A DNA stretch of 64,000 bases, taken from a bacterium. GTDB taxonomy: Bacteria; Electryoneota; RPQS01. The notes beneath the pieces were generated by a model that was not told the origin of the DNA, searched no databases, and was given only the letters and a program-made list of their open reading frames with translations. Every line of letters begins with the position of its first letter. The stretch's first letter is position 1. The DNA is taken from assembly GCA_013360195.1 (NCBI GenBank), contig JABWCQ010000010.1, forward strand, positions 110,903-174,902, written 5' to 3'. This document shows, one piece after another, positions 34,945 to 44,192 of this stretch. The translations under genes were made by a program, and so were the position numbers.

Positions 34945-37059
34945 GTGTCAAAAGTCTATCTTTGCTTAGAACTGCATAATCATCAGCCCATCGGCAACTT
35001 CGACCATGTGATTGCCGAGGCCTATGAAAAGAGCTATAAACCATTTCTTCAAACTCTGATTGATTTCCCACAAATCCGTCTTAGTCTGCATACTTCAGGC
35101 TGCTTGCTTGAGTGGTGCGAGAAGAATCTAAAGGAATATCTCGATTTGATCGGGAAGCTCCACGACCGCGGACAAATAGAATTAATCGGCGGTGCATTCT
35201 ATGAGCCGGTGCTCGCGGCCATTCCGCGCGAAGATGCGATTGAACACTTCGACCGCATGAACGCCTATTTGATGAAGAGATTCGGTGCAAAACCCCGTGG
35301 CGCATGGCTGCCTGAGCGGGTTTGGGAACCGCATTTCGCCGGACTGCTTGTGGAAGCCGGTGTAGAGTACATATCTATGGATGACGACCTGTTTCTCGCC
35401 GCTGGACATTTGCCTGAAGAGCTGAACGGGTACTACATCACAGAATCACACAATGGTCCGCTGGCAATGTTCCCGAATCATCAAGCGCTGCGATATGCAA
35501 TTCCGTTCCGGGAACCGGAAGCAACTTTTGATTACATCTTTGAGCAATCAGACGGACGTCCTGATTCGCTGTTTCTGATGGGCGACGACGGTGAAAAGTT
35601 CGGACTCTGGCCGCGCACGTACAGGCCGATTTATGAAGACGGGTGGTTGAAGAGGTTCTTTCAGGCCTTGGCAGACCACAGCGACACAGTTGAACTCTTG
35701 ACAATGGCAGAGGCTCGCGACAGGATAAAGCCGCTTGGGCGCACATACTTGCCGACAGGTTCCTACTTTGAAATGGGGGAATGGACTCTTCCGACTGCTG
35801 CACGCAAGAAATTCGTGCATTTCGTCCATGAGCTAAAGGAGCGCGAAGACTGGCCGCAAGTCCGGCCGTTTGTGCAAGGAGGTTTTTGGCGTGGATTCAT
35901 GAGAAAGTACCCGGAGGCGAATTATCTGCAGAAGAAAATGCTGCGAGTTTCCCGCAAGTTTCATTCGCTGTCGAATCGCAAGTCCAATCCAGAGTATCAG
36001 ACTCAGGTGCTGCGAGGCCAATGTAATTGCCCGTATTGGCACGGCGTGTTCGGTGGATTGTACTTGCCGCATTTGCGTCACGCTGTCTGGAAAGAGCTGA
36101 TTCAGGGGGAATTCACAATTGACAACTTGCTTCACCGTGGCCGGAAGTGGACGGAAGTGCATCAAGTCGATCATGATATGGACGGCCGTAGCGAGTTTTT
36201 GATTGAAAATGCATACATGAACGCGTATCTCGCCCCTCATAAAGGCGGATCGCTGTTCGAATGGGATTTTCGACCCCGCGGATATAATGTTCTCAATACT
36301 CTGACGCGCCGGGAAGAGCCCTATCATTCCGATGTCGCCCGCGCTACTGTCGCCGACCCGGAAGATGACTCTGCCGTCGAGTCCATTCACGACCTTGTCT
36401 TGAAGAAGGAAGAGGGACTCGAGAATCTCGTCACTAATGACAAATGGCCGCGACAATCACTGTTGGACCATTTTCACGGTTTTGACGGCACAATCGACCA
36501 GTTCCGCAGCGGAGTCTTGGCAGATTACGGCGATTTTCTTCTCGGTGAGTATGAGCTGCTTGAAATGTTTCCAGACGGGGTCACGCTGTCAAGAACGGGC
36601 AAACTCGGTACCTTGCCGGTCCGCGTTACAAAGACTGTTCGAGTCGCCTCTGCCCGGGCGGAAGTATCGGTTGACTACTCGGTCAGCAATCTCTCTACGC
36701 ACGAGATGCACGGACCGTTTGGTGTGGAGTGGAACTTCGCTCTTATGGCACCGAATTCCGGGAAGCATAGCTTTACAATTCCGGGTACGGATTTCGTCAA
36801 ACGTCCGTTGCGTGAAACAATGGAACATCATAACGTTTCAAATGTTCACTTTGCAGATGAACACGAGGGTCTGGCTGTCCGAATTGAGAACAGCGTGCCG
36901 GCGCGATTGTGGCGGACCCCCATTGAAAGCGTATCACTGTCCGAGGGCGGGTTTGAACGCGTATTTCAATCTGTCGCCACTCTCTATTCATGGGAGCTCC
37001 GCCTTGGTCCGGGTGAAGTTTGGCGCGTTAAGTTTCTGGCGGAGCTTGCCGACCGCTAA
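34945..37059 (+). CDS. GH57 4-alpha-glucanotransferase / alpha-amylase
   Basis: A 704-residue glycoside hydrolase family 57 enzyme acting on alpha-1,4-glucans, probably cytoplasmic as it lacks a signal peptide. The N-terminal catalytic domain opens LCLELHNHQPIGNFDH (family region 1). The nucleophile is Glu124 in WLPERVWEP and the acid is Asp214 in GDDGEKFG, aligned with Glu123 and Asp214 of Thermococcus litoralis 4-alpha-glucanotransferase. Two C-terminal beta domains (DUF1925/DUF1926-like) follow from about residue 300. Start is GTG at 34945. With the upstream kinase it would recycle glycogen-type glucan to glucose phosphate. Confidence 0.93.
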   Translation: MSKVYLCLELHNHQPIGNFDHVIAEAYEKSYKPFLQTLIDFPQIRLSLHTSGCLLEWCEKNLKEYLDLIGKLHDRGQIELIGGAFYEPVLAAIPREDAIEHFDRMNAYLMKRFGAKPRGAWLPERVWEPHFAGLLVEAGVEYISMDDDLFLAAGHLPEELNGYYITESHNGPLAMFPNHQALRYAIPFREPEATFDYIFEQSDGRPDSLFLMGDDGEKFGLWPRTYRPIYEDGWLKRFFQALADHSDTVELLTMAEARDRIKPLGRTYLPTGSYFEMGEWTLPTAARKKFVHFVHELKEREDWPQVRPFVQGGFWRGFMRKYPEANYLQKKMLRVSRKFHSLSNRKSNPEYQTQVLRGQCNCPYWHGVFGGLYLPHLRHAVWKELIQGEFTIDNLLHRGRKWTEVHQVDHDMDGRSEFLIENAYMNAYLAPHKGGSLFEWDFRPRGYNVLNTLTRREEPYHSDVARATVADPEDDSAVESIHDLVLKKEEGLENLVTNDKWPRQSLLDHFHGFDGTIDQFRSGVLADYGDFLLGEYELLEMFPDGVTLSRTGKLGTLPVRVTKTVRVASARAEVSVDYSVSNLSTHEMHGPFGVEWNFALMAPNSGKHSFTIPGTDFVKRPLRETMEHHNVSNVHFADEHEGLAVRIENSVPARLWRTPIESVSLSEGGFERVFQSVATLYSWELRLGPGEVWRVKFLAELADR

Positions 37060-37064
37060 AGCCC

Positions 37065-39734
37065 GTGGCATTTCTTGTTCTCCTGTTCACGTTCGCAGCC
37101 GGGCTCCTGATTGCTCAAGAGACTCTTCCAGACACAGCTGTGTCTGTTCGCAACGACGGCGTTGATACGGTAATAACATACAGCGCCGATGCAATTGACT
37201 TTGACATCCTAACGCGCTCCACGGTTCTTGAAGGCAACGCGCGTATCGAGTACAAAGATATGGTGCTCACGGCGGAACGGATTTCTCTGAACTGGGATGA
37301 GCAGACGATGATCGCTACGTCACGGATGGATACGCTCTACACCGACAGCACAATGGCGGTCGTCGATACTGTCATTGAAGTCGGCAAGCCGCATTTCAAA
37401 CAAGGATCTGAAGAATTCACCGGCGACGAAATTGCGTACAATCTGAAAAGCAAGATCGGCCGCGTCAAAGGCGGCAGGACCGTCTATCAAGACGGTTCTT
37501 ACTACGGCGAACAGTTCAAACGATTGTCAGACGATGTATTAAGCGTGCGGCATGGTGAGTTCACGACATGTGAGCTTGACACACCGCATTATCATTTCGG
37601 TGCTGACATTCTGAAGATTGAAGTCGGTGAACGTGTTGTCGCGAAACCCGTTTATCTATATTTCGCCGATGTGCCCGTACTGGCTCTGCCCTACGGAGTG
37701 TTTCCCATTCAGAAAGGACGCACCAGCGGCTTCATCACTCCGGTTTTCGGTGAATCAGCAGCGAACGGCCGGTTCCTGCGCAATATCGGATACTACTGGG
37801 CAATGTCCGACTACATGGATATCCTTGGAACTTTCGATTACTATGAAGAAAAAGGTATGTTGGGAGGTGCCGGATTCCGTTATGCAAAGAGATATCGGAT
37901 CAACGGTAATGTGGATTATGACTTTGACCTGCAGCGCAGCGGCAATGCGAGAACCCGCCGCTGGCAAGTCGCCGCAAACCATACTCAGACAATTGACCAG
38001 ACAACTCGCTTCGGCTTGAGCGGATCTTATGTGTCGGATGCAAGCTACAGACGCGATATCGGCTCCGTAAATGACCAGCTGAACCAATCCGTGAGATCCA
38101 ACGCGACATTGTCAAAATCGTGGATGAATTCTCCGTGGAGCGCCAGCGTTAACGCCAGCTTCACTCAAAATATCGAGCGCAAGACATGGAGCGCGAACGC
38201 TCCTGCCGTGCGATTCACACACAAACAAGGTCGCCTCTTCCCCGCCCGGAAAGCGCCGCGCGGAGTTCGATTTGCATCGGCACCTAAAGAGACTGTCGAG
38301 CCGTGGTATCGTGTTTTTACGTGGACATATTCAGCATCCTACTCAAACGACTTCAATTATCCGAAATTTCCGGTTGAGATCGGTCTCAGACCTGATTCGA
38401 CCGATCTCGACCGCTATACCACGATTTACGGAACAGACAGCAGCATCGTCCGTCAGCGCGATGGACTTGGTCACCAAGGTGGGCTATCCGCCACCGCACG
38501 ACTGCTGCGCTATTTAAATCTGAATCCTTCCCTGGACTGGCAGCATGTTTGGACCCGCAAAACCGTCAGATACGTCCCTGATGGGGACACGTTCAGCCGG
38601 GCCGACGAAGAAGGGTTTTTCACCCGCACGACATTTGACATTGGAGCTTCAGCTTCGACAAAGCTATATGGCATGGCGAGACATCCGTTTGGCATCCGCG
38701 CACAATTTAGGCACGTGATGACTCCAACCGTGTCGTTTCGTTATCGACCGGACTTCGCTGATGAAGCATGGGGATACTTTGAATCCGCGAAATTGGATAA
38801 TGGACGTGAACTGAGATATGACCGCTTTCGAGCCGCGGATCAAAGCGGCGTGGTCGGCGGAACACCCGAAGGATTGTCGCAAGCCATGTCTTTCTCTCTC
38901 GGTAATCTGTTCCAAATGAAGCATGGCGACGCCGAGGCAGGAACGGAGAAGAAGTTTGACCTCCTAAGCGCGAATTTTTCGACCGGTGTCGATTTCAAAC
39001 GGGATTCTCTGAAATGGAACGACCTAAGTTCCAGTTTCCGCACGAGCCTGCCGGGAAGACTTGTTGGTCCGATCGAAGGCGTCGGCCTTGATCTATCCAC
39101 CGTGCATTCGCTTTATCAGCACTCGAATTCGCGCAAGATTGATGAGTTTTTTTGGGAACGCGACGATGCGAAGTGGTACGCCCCGATAGAACTCCTGAGT
39201 GCGAGCGGAAGTGTGGATTTTTCAATTGGTGCTGAACGCTTCGGTGACCTGTTCAGTTTCCGGACCGCGCCGATGCAAGAGGCTCCAATTGACACGATGA
39301 ACACTGAATCCGACCTCCCTCTGAATGCCAGCCGCGCTTTAGAGGACAGAGGCCCAGACCTTCCTCCGTTGCCTGAAGCCCAATCCGAGGATATGCGCAC
39401 CTTTTTTGACATGCCAATCCGTATGAGATTCAACTTGCGGCACGCGGTCAACTATCTCACTCAGTCGAAGACTTCGACGCTGGGTTCAAATTTCGACGCT
39501 CAGTTGACGCCACGCTGGTCTGCAACTGTTAATTACTACTTTGACCTTGAAAGAAAGCTCCCGCAAAATGCCGGTGTTACCATCACGCGGGACCTTCATT
39601 GCTGGGAGGCAAGTTTGAACTGGTCTCCACTCGGATACAGTCCCGGTTATTATCTGAGAATCGGGCTTAAGTCTCCCCAGCTACGTGATGTTAAGATAGA
39701 GCGAAATAACGGCGGTAATCTGCGCGGTTACTGA
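37065..39734 (+). CDS. lptD: LPS-assembly protein LptD
   Basis: Outer-membrane protein that inserts lipopolysaccharide into the outer leaflet. The 889-residue protein starts at GTG (37065), 5 bp after the GH57 stop, with a signal peptide (about 1-18). Residues about 40-200 are an OstA/LptA-type beta-jellyroll (ATVLEGNARIEYKDMVLTAE style repeats). The LptD core begins with YLYFADVPVLALPYGVFPIQKGRTSGF (about 198-224), its best-conserved block, and continues as a barrel with SYSNDFNYP-like strands. Shorter Cys pattern than E. coli. Its presence marks an LPS-bearing outer membrane. Function of the neighbouring GT39 fits LPS decoration. Confidence 0.9.
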   Translation: MAFLVLLFTFAAGLLIAQETLPDTAVSVRNDGVDTVITYSADAIDFDILTRSTVLEGNARIEYKDMVLTAERISLNWDEQTMIATSRMDTLYTDSTMAVVDTVIEVGKPHFKQGSEEFTGDEIAYNLKSKIGRVKGGRTVYQDGSYYGEQFKRLSDDVLSVRHGEFTTCELDTPHYHFGADILKIEVGERVVAKPVYLYFADVPVLALPYGVFPIQKGRTSGFITPVFGESAANGRFLRNIGYYWAMSDYMDILGTFDYYEEKGMLGGAGFRYAKRYRINGNVDYDFDLQRSGNARTRRWQVAANHTQTIDQTTRFGLSGSYVSDASYRRDIGSVNDQLNQSVRSNATLSKSWMNSPWSASVNASFTQNIERKTWSANAPAVRFTHKQGRLFPARKAPRGVRFASAPKETVEPWYRVFTWTYSASYSNDFNYPKFPVEIGLRPDSTDLDRYTTIYGTDSSIVRQRDGLGHQGGLSATARLLRYLNLNPSLDWQHVWTRKTVRYVPDGDTFSRADEEGFFTRTTFDIGASASTKLYGMARHPFGIRAQFRHVMTPTVSFRYRPDFADEAWGYFESAKLDNGRELRYDRFRAADQSGVVGGTPEGLSQAMSFSLGNLFQMKHGDAEAGTEKKFDLLSANFSTGVDFKRDSLKWNDLSSSFRTSLPGRLVGPIEGVGLDLSTVHSLYQHSNSRKIDEFFWERDDAKWYAPIELLSASGSVDFSIGAERFGDLFSFRTAPMQEAPIDTMNTESDLPLNASRALEDRGPDLPPLPEAQSEDMRTFFDMPIRMRFNLRHAVNYLTQSKTSTLGSNFDAQLTPRWSATVNYYFDLERKLPQNAGVTITRDLHCWEASLNWSPLGYSPGYYLRIGLKSPQLRDVKIERNNGGNLRGY

Positions 39735-39735
39735 T

Positions 39736-41166
39736 GTGATTCGTAGATATCTTTCAAATGAAGAACGCGCCGTCAGTTTCTTACTGATCGGCGCGTTTCT
39801 ATTGCGGTTATACACCTTGAGCTCCGAAAGCCTGTGGCTGGATGAAGCGTTGATGAATTTTCGCATTGGCAATGGTTTTCGAAGCCTCCTGACCGATTGG
39901 GATAGTCATCGACAGGGACCCGCTTATCCAATACTAATGAGAGTCTGGACAGTTTTGTTTGGAACCTCCGAGTTTGCGCTGCGCCTTCCCTCAGTCGTGT
40001 TCGGTACACTTGCCGTGCATGCCTTGTGGCTTATTGTCAGACGAATTGCCGACTCACGCGCCGCGTTCTTGACCGCTTTATTCGCCGCGTCCAACCCCTT
40101 CCTGATCTACTTCTCACAGGAGGCCCGGCCATACGCGTTCTGGCTATGGTTGATTGCTCTGTCGCACTTCTTTCTTCTCAAGTGTGCAAGTGAACCGAGC
40201 CGCCTGTCCAAGATCGGATACGTACTGACAACAATAGGTGCTTTGTATTCTCATCCGTACGGCCCCTTTGTCATTCTGTCGCAACTCATCTTGCTTGGCC
40301 CTCTGAGCCGTGATGCGCTTCGAGCAATGAGACGGCCGGCCGTGTGGATCCTTGCAGCGTACCTGCCGATGGCGGCAGTGTTTGCGGGTACTTTTGTACG
40401 CAAGATCTCGAATCCCGGAATAGCCGGGGGATGGCTGACTCGGCCGACACTGAACATGTTCGCCGAGACGACTGAAGAGTATTTCTTTTGGCAGCCTCTT
40501 GAATGGACTGTGCTCGCTATCGTATTGGTCGGAATCGCAGCAAACCGAAAGCGATTGAGACAGATGCTCTTTCCCGCCGCACTGCTGACCAGCTTTGTGG
40601 TTGTGCCTTGGCTGGTGTCACAACTTGTGCCTGTCTATTCACCGCGTTATTCTCAGCCAGCGCTGCTTGGAGTCCTCGCATTTGCAGGATGGACTGTTGC
40701 CCAACAAAAAAGGCCGCTGCAGTTCATCACTGCCGGCCTTATCCTTGGATTCACACTGCTACCGCTTTACAATCTGTACACGAAGCTCGACAAAGACCCG
40801 TGGCGACAGACCGTTTCGATGCTCTCCTCTGAATTCAAAGCGGGCAACCGACTAGTCGTGTTCCCGTTCTATGCTGAGCATCCGCTCAGATATTATCTCG
40901 AAATTGACAGGCAAAACATCGCACTGCCGCGAACGGTTTCGGACTTGTCAAAATCATTGCCTGATTCAGGTACAGTGTGGTTTGTGTCCGCTAAATACTC
41001 GAGAACAGATTCGCTTGACGCCGAGTTTCGTAATCTGCTCTCAGCACGAGGTCAACAGACGTTTCAAGAGTCTTTTCCTGAAAAGAAGGACGTCAATCCC
41101 TTCGTTTTTCAGCTCCATCCCATCACCCTTACCCGCTATGAACTCTTTGTAAAGTCAGATCGGTAG
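39736..41166 (+). CDS. GT39/ArnT-type membrane glycosyltransferase
   Basis: A 476-residue polytopic membrane protein with about 10 hydrophobic spans. The PMT/ArnT signature is visible: an N-terminal helix followed by an Asp-Glu pair (Asp36, Glu37 in SLWLDEAL) and, after the second span, LPSVVFGTLAVHALW. The C-terminal 130 residues are periplasmic and soluble. It should transfer a sugar from a polyprenyl-phosphate donor to an envelope acceptor such as lipid A or protein. Start is GTG at 39736, just after the lptD stop. The last 38 bp overlap the 3' end of the convergent FAD oxidoreductase gene. Confidence 0.88.
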   Translation: MIRRYLSNEERAVSFLLIGAFLLRLYTLSSESLWLDEALMNFRIGNGFRSLLTDWDSHRQGPAYPILMRVWTVLFGTSEFALRLPSVVFGTLAVHALWLIVRRIADSRAAFLTALFAASNPFLIYFSQEARPYAFWLWLIALSHFFLLKCASEPSRLSKIGYVLTTIGALYSHPYGPFVILSQLILLGPLSRDALRAMRRPAVWILAAYLPMAAVFAGTFVRKISNPGIAGGWLTRPTLNMFAETTEEYFFWQPLEWTVLAIVLVGIAANRKRLRQMLFPAALLTSFVVVPWLVSQLVPVYSPRYSQPALLGVLAFAGWTVAQQKRPLQFITAGLILGFTLLPLYNLYTKLDKDPWRQTVSMLSSEFKAGNRLVVFPFYAEHPLRYYLEIDRQNIALPRTVSDLSKSLPDSGTVWFVSAKYSRTDSLDAEFRNLLSARGQQTFQESFPEKKDVNPFVFQLHPITLTRYELFVKSDR

Positions 41167-42547
41167 CTGCTTCAGTCTGCATCAGCTTCGCGAGTTCTTT
41201 TCCCTGCCTTAGCAGGTCGTGCACATGTGTGTATTCAAACCGGCCTGTCCTGCCCACCACATATAGATTCACAAAGCGCTGCAGATAGCGCCGGAGCTCG
41301 TCCAGTTTCTCATGAATTCCGATTTCGAGCACAGGATAGGCCCGCCGCAGCCTGTGCACTTTCCCTCCAATCACGTCGTCGCCCCGAATCAAACCGGCTC
41401 TTTCCAACTCTCTGGTTACGTTGCCGATAAGGTCGGTGTCATTTTCAACCCAGATTGGCTGGTCAGCAAAACAAGGGATTTCCACGACAGCACAAGTCTG
41501 ACTCGGCGGAGCAAGCTCGATTGAACGATTCTTCGGCTCATAAAGTCGCGTAAACGGAACATCCTCGGATGGAAAGTAGATTGAAGCGTTTCGCGAAACT
41601 TGAGTTCGGTTCAGGAAGAGCGCTGTCAATATCAGATCTCGGAATTTCATGCCCTCCGCAATTTCAATCAGCTGCCGCGGCGGAGCCGGGTCAAGCAGTC
41701 GCAGCAGAACCGATTGCGGAAGCGAACTTACTACTCGCTTCGGCCGTGCAGACTCATGACCTTCGCATTCTATCAATTGAATTGTCGTACCGTCGTGCCG
41801 AAGTTTTGTCACGCGAGTCGACAGCCGGATATTCTCCTTTCCGATGCTTGCAGCCAGCCGCTCCGCGATTTGACCGTAACCTTGCCGCGGATAGTAGAAC
41901 GAACCGTCAAGATGTTCTGTCTTCTCCTGCTTGCCCCGCAGGAGTTCATAGAGCATCGTTCGTGCACTTAACCCTTTGAGCCTGCCTCCGCTGACTTCCG
42001 GCATCAGTTTTTGCGCCGGCACCCCCCACAATTTCTCCGAGTAACCTATCAGGAATGCGTCCGCAATTGTCTTGCCGTACTTGCGATACGCCTTCGCGGC
42101 AAAATTCCACTCATCTCTTTTCGATCTGCGCAGGCGCGCAAATGCAAAGTCAGCCCCGGCTCGAACGAATGTCCCGATGCCGATTCGCCGTGCCACGTTC
42201 ACCGGAGAGAGCGGGAAATCCAGGTAGCGGCCGTTCCAATATATTTGACTGGGTGCGTGAACCTTGATTAGCTCATTCCCCATCAAGTCCTGAATGTCTG
42301 CAGTAATTTCGGCATCCTTGTCATGAAACCGGTGTGCCCCGGTGTCGTACCTGAACGGACCGTGGCAAAAAGTTCGAGCGAATCCGCCATATTCCCGTTC
42401 GGCTTCGAGCACCGTTACGGCACAGCCAATTCGCGTCATGTAGTACCCTGCCGCAAGGCCGGCGGGACCAGCTCCAAGAATGTAAGTTATCACTGTTTGT
42501 GGCAGTTTCTGGTGTGAAACAAATTTCACACCATTAGAATCATGCAC
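41129..42547 (-). CDS. FAD-dependent oxidoreductase, amine-oxidase/UGM-like
   Basis: A 472-residue flavoprotein (454 if the internal GTG at 42493 is used). The dinucleotide-binding motif is ILGAGPAGLAAGYYM followed by an acidic strand end (VLEAE). Other family segments: GGFARTF (about 54-60), YDTGAHRFH (about 67-75), the KLWGVP block and a C-terminal YVVGRTGRFEYTHVHD that contacts flavin. The pattern resembles UDP-galactopyranose mutase-like and protoporphyrinogen-oxidase-like enzymes that act on sugars. A role in building surface polysaccharide is suggested by the GT39 and lptD neighbours but is not shown. The start is uncertain because both candidates are GTG codons. Confidence 0.82.
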   Translation of the reverse strand: MHDSNGVKFVSHQKLPQTVITYILGAGPAGLAAGYYMTRIGCAVTVLEAEREYGGFARTFCHGPFRYDTGAHRFHDKDAEITADIQDLMGNELIKVHAPSQIYWNGRYLDFPLSPVNVARRIGIGTFVRAGADFAFARLRRSKRDEWNFAAKAYRKYGKTIADAFLIGYSEKLWGVPAQKLMPEVSGGRLKGLSARTMLYELLRGKQEKTEHLDGSFYYPRQGYGQIAERLAASIGKENIRLSTRVTKLRHDGTTIQLIECEGHESARPKRVVSSLPQSVLLRLLDPAPPRQLIEIAEGMKFRDLILTALFLNRTQVSRNASIYFPSEDVPFTRLYEPKNRSIELAPPSQTCAVVEIPCFADQPIWVENDTDLIGNVTRELERAGLIRGDDVIGGKVHRLRRAYPVLEIGIHEKLDELRRYLQRFVNLYVVGRTGRFEYTHVHDLLRQGKELAKLMQTEAATDLTLQRVHSG

Positions 42548-42566
42548 TTTCGTTCACAAACAAAAT

Positions 42567-42586
42567 GCCCACGCTCACGCATGGGC
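42567..42586 (-). terminator. Intrinsic terminator of the RRM gene
   Basis: GCCCATGC/GCGTGGGC, 8 pairs with one G-U, loop of 4 nt, followed on the minus strand by ATTTTGTTTG; about 30 bp past the stop at 42617. Confidence 0.75.
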
Positions 42587-42616
42587 CTGATTTTCATGTC
42601 CAATTCCGTTCCCCGG

Positions 42617-42916
42617 TTACTGCTGTTCGGGGCTCTCGCGGCGCGGACGGCGCTCCCTGAAGTTCCCCTCAGGGCGCGGTTGCGCCTCGTTCACCCTCAG
42701 AGTTCTGCCGCCTAATGTCGCTCCGTTCATCGCGGCAATCGCAGCATCTGCGCCGGCATCATCCATCTCAACAAAGCCAAACCCGCGCGGCCGACCTGTG
42801 TCCCTGTCCATAATCATTGCGACATTCAGAACTTCACCGTGGGCTCCAAACGCCTCACGAACCGATTCTTCCGTGGCGCTAAACGGAAGATTCCCTACGT
42901 ATAGCCTTTTGGCCAT
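42617..42916 (-). CDS. Small RNA-binding protein (RRM)
   Basis: A 99-residue single-RRM protein. RNP2 is LYVGNLPF (4-11) and RNP1 is RGFGFVEM (about 43-50). The C-terminal tail is Arg/Glu rich (NFRERRPRRESPEQQ). I start at 42916, where MAKRLYVGN begins the domain and GAGGGAG lies upstream; the frame runs open 85 codons further but those residues look unlike protein. Such small RRM proteins (as in cyanobacteria and Bacteroidetes) bind RNA, often in cold response, but the target here is unknown. Flanked by terminators on both sides, so it is monocistronic. Confidence 0.92.
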   Translation of the reverse strand: MAKRLYVGNLPFSATEESVREAFGAHGEVLNVAMIMDRDTGRPRGFGFVEMDDAGADAAIAAMNGATLGGRTLRVNEAQPRPEGNFRERRPRRESPEQQ

Positions 42917-43224
42917 GTCCGACGCTCCCTCTCGACCGCCCCTTGACAACTTGCTTACCAGTAATCCCCAGCCAATTGAAGCCAGAACACCTGCATCCCA
43001 ACTATCGAAACGAGGGGGGCGAACCAAAACGTCACGACAAGGCCAGATTTGCTCCAAACTTCGCCCGCACAATCTAAACTGCATGGATGGGCTTTCGGAA
43101 ATATACGTCACATTCCGTGTCATGTCAAGGGATGACGAGAAAAATAAAGACTTTGCGTGAATCCTGTCCAATTTTCTCCTACACTTGACCTATGTGACCA
43201 CTTGCGTGACTCAAGTCACAAAAG
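42917..43224. other. Intergenic region between the RRM gene and ribA
   Basis: No gene is visible. It should carry the RRM promoter on the minus strand and possibly a long 5' leader; I see no clear promoter or cold-shock box. Confidence 0.4.
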
Positions 43225-43247
43225 AATAGCAGGCTTTGCCTGCTATT
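43225..43247 (-). terminator. Intrinsic terminator of ribA
   Basis: Perfect 10 bp stem AATAGCAGGC/GCCTGCTATT with a TTT loop, followed by CTTTTG on the minus strand; 25 bp past the ribA stop. Confidence 0.8.
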
Positions 43248-43272
43248 TTGTCCCCCCTCATCCCGCAAACTT

Positions 43273-43947
43273 TTACAATTCAAGCAGATGACCGGACTTT
43301 CTCGCTTTGGTCTCCAAATAGAAGTGATTATGCGAGTTTGTCGGCAATTGATGTCGAACGCGTTCAGTGACTTCTATCCCGTACTGCTCTAAGCCGATGA
43401 CTTTTTTGGGGTTATTGGACAACAACCGAACACTTGTGACGCCCAGTGCTCGAAGCATCTCCGCCGCGACCCGATAGTCACGTTCATCGTCCTCAAATCC
43501 CAAAGCATGGTTTGCATCCACCGTGTCGAGCCCCTGCTCTTGCAGAACATACGCACGCAGCTTATTGGCCAGCCCAATTCCGCGTCCTTCTTGTCGAAGA
43601 TAGAGGACAATACCACACTCCTGCTCGGACATGTGTTTCAGGGCTGCTTCGAGTTGATCCCGGCAGTCACAACGGTAAGAGCCCATCACATCACCCGTCA
43701 GGCACTCGGAGTGAACGCGCAAGGGAATGTTCACCTTGCCGCGCACGTCTCCACGTATCATGGCAATATGCTCCTTGCCGTCCGGAGTAGGCGAAAAAGC
43801 TGCGATCTTGAAATCTCCAAACCTGGTCGGCAAGCTTGCTTCGGCAACTACTTTCAAAGGGTAGTAGATTGAATCACACGGCCACTGAAGGACGCGGGCG
43901 GCGTTTGTCAAACTTGAATACGGCAGTTGCTGTGCTGGCAAAGTCAT
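43273..43947 (-). CDS. ribA: GTP cyclohydrolase II
   Basis: First committed step of riboflavin synthesis: opens the GTP ring to the pyrimidine diamine with release of formate and pyrophosphate. The 224-residue protein has the zinc cysteines C82, C93 and C95 (HSECLTGDVMGSYRCDC), the catalytic LRQEGRGIGLANKLRAY loop and the GTP-binding VTSVRLLSNNPKK segment. Start at 43947, with GAGG six bases upstream; an ATG 13 codons earlier has no ribosome site. It is a stand-alone RibA, not fused to RibB. The 245 bp upstream gap shows no recognisable FMN riboswitch. Confidence 0.94.
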   Translation of the reverse strand: MTLPAQQLPYSSLTNAARVLQWPCDSIYYPLKVVAEASLPTRFGDFKIAAFSPTPDGKEHIAMIRGDVRGKVNIPLRVHSECLTGDVMGSYRCDCRDQLEAALKHMSEQECGIVLYLRQEGRGIGLANKLRAYVLQEQGLDTVDANHALGFEDDERDYRVAAEMLRALGVTSVRLLSNNPKKVIGLEQYGIEVTERVRHQLPTNSHNHFYLETKARKSGHLLEL

Positions 43948-44144
43948 GGTATCCTCAATTCCCTGTTTTGTTCTACTTTGGTACACGACAGGGATTCAAA
44001 AAATGTTTCTGTTCCTGAAATATCTACTTAAACTTGATGAAAACATTCAATTTATAACATCATACAAATTCGAGATTTATAAATCCACTGTTTCCGCTTG
44101 GTAAACTCGAATGCTCAAGTTCTGGTTCCACAGGCAAAAAGCAA

Positions 44145-44170
44145 AGAGGCGGTCACTTCTGACCGCCTCT
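44145..44170 (-). terminator. Intrinsic terminator of the five-heme cytochrome gene
   Basis: Perfect 11 bp stem AGAGGCGGTCA/TGACCGCCTCT around CTTC, followed by TTGCTTTTTGCC on the minus strand. Confidence 0.85.
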
Positions 44171-44192
44171 CGAATCTTGCTGCGTTTCTTCC

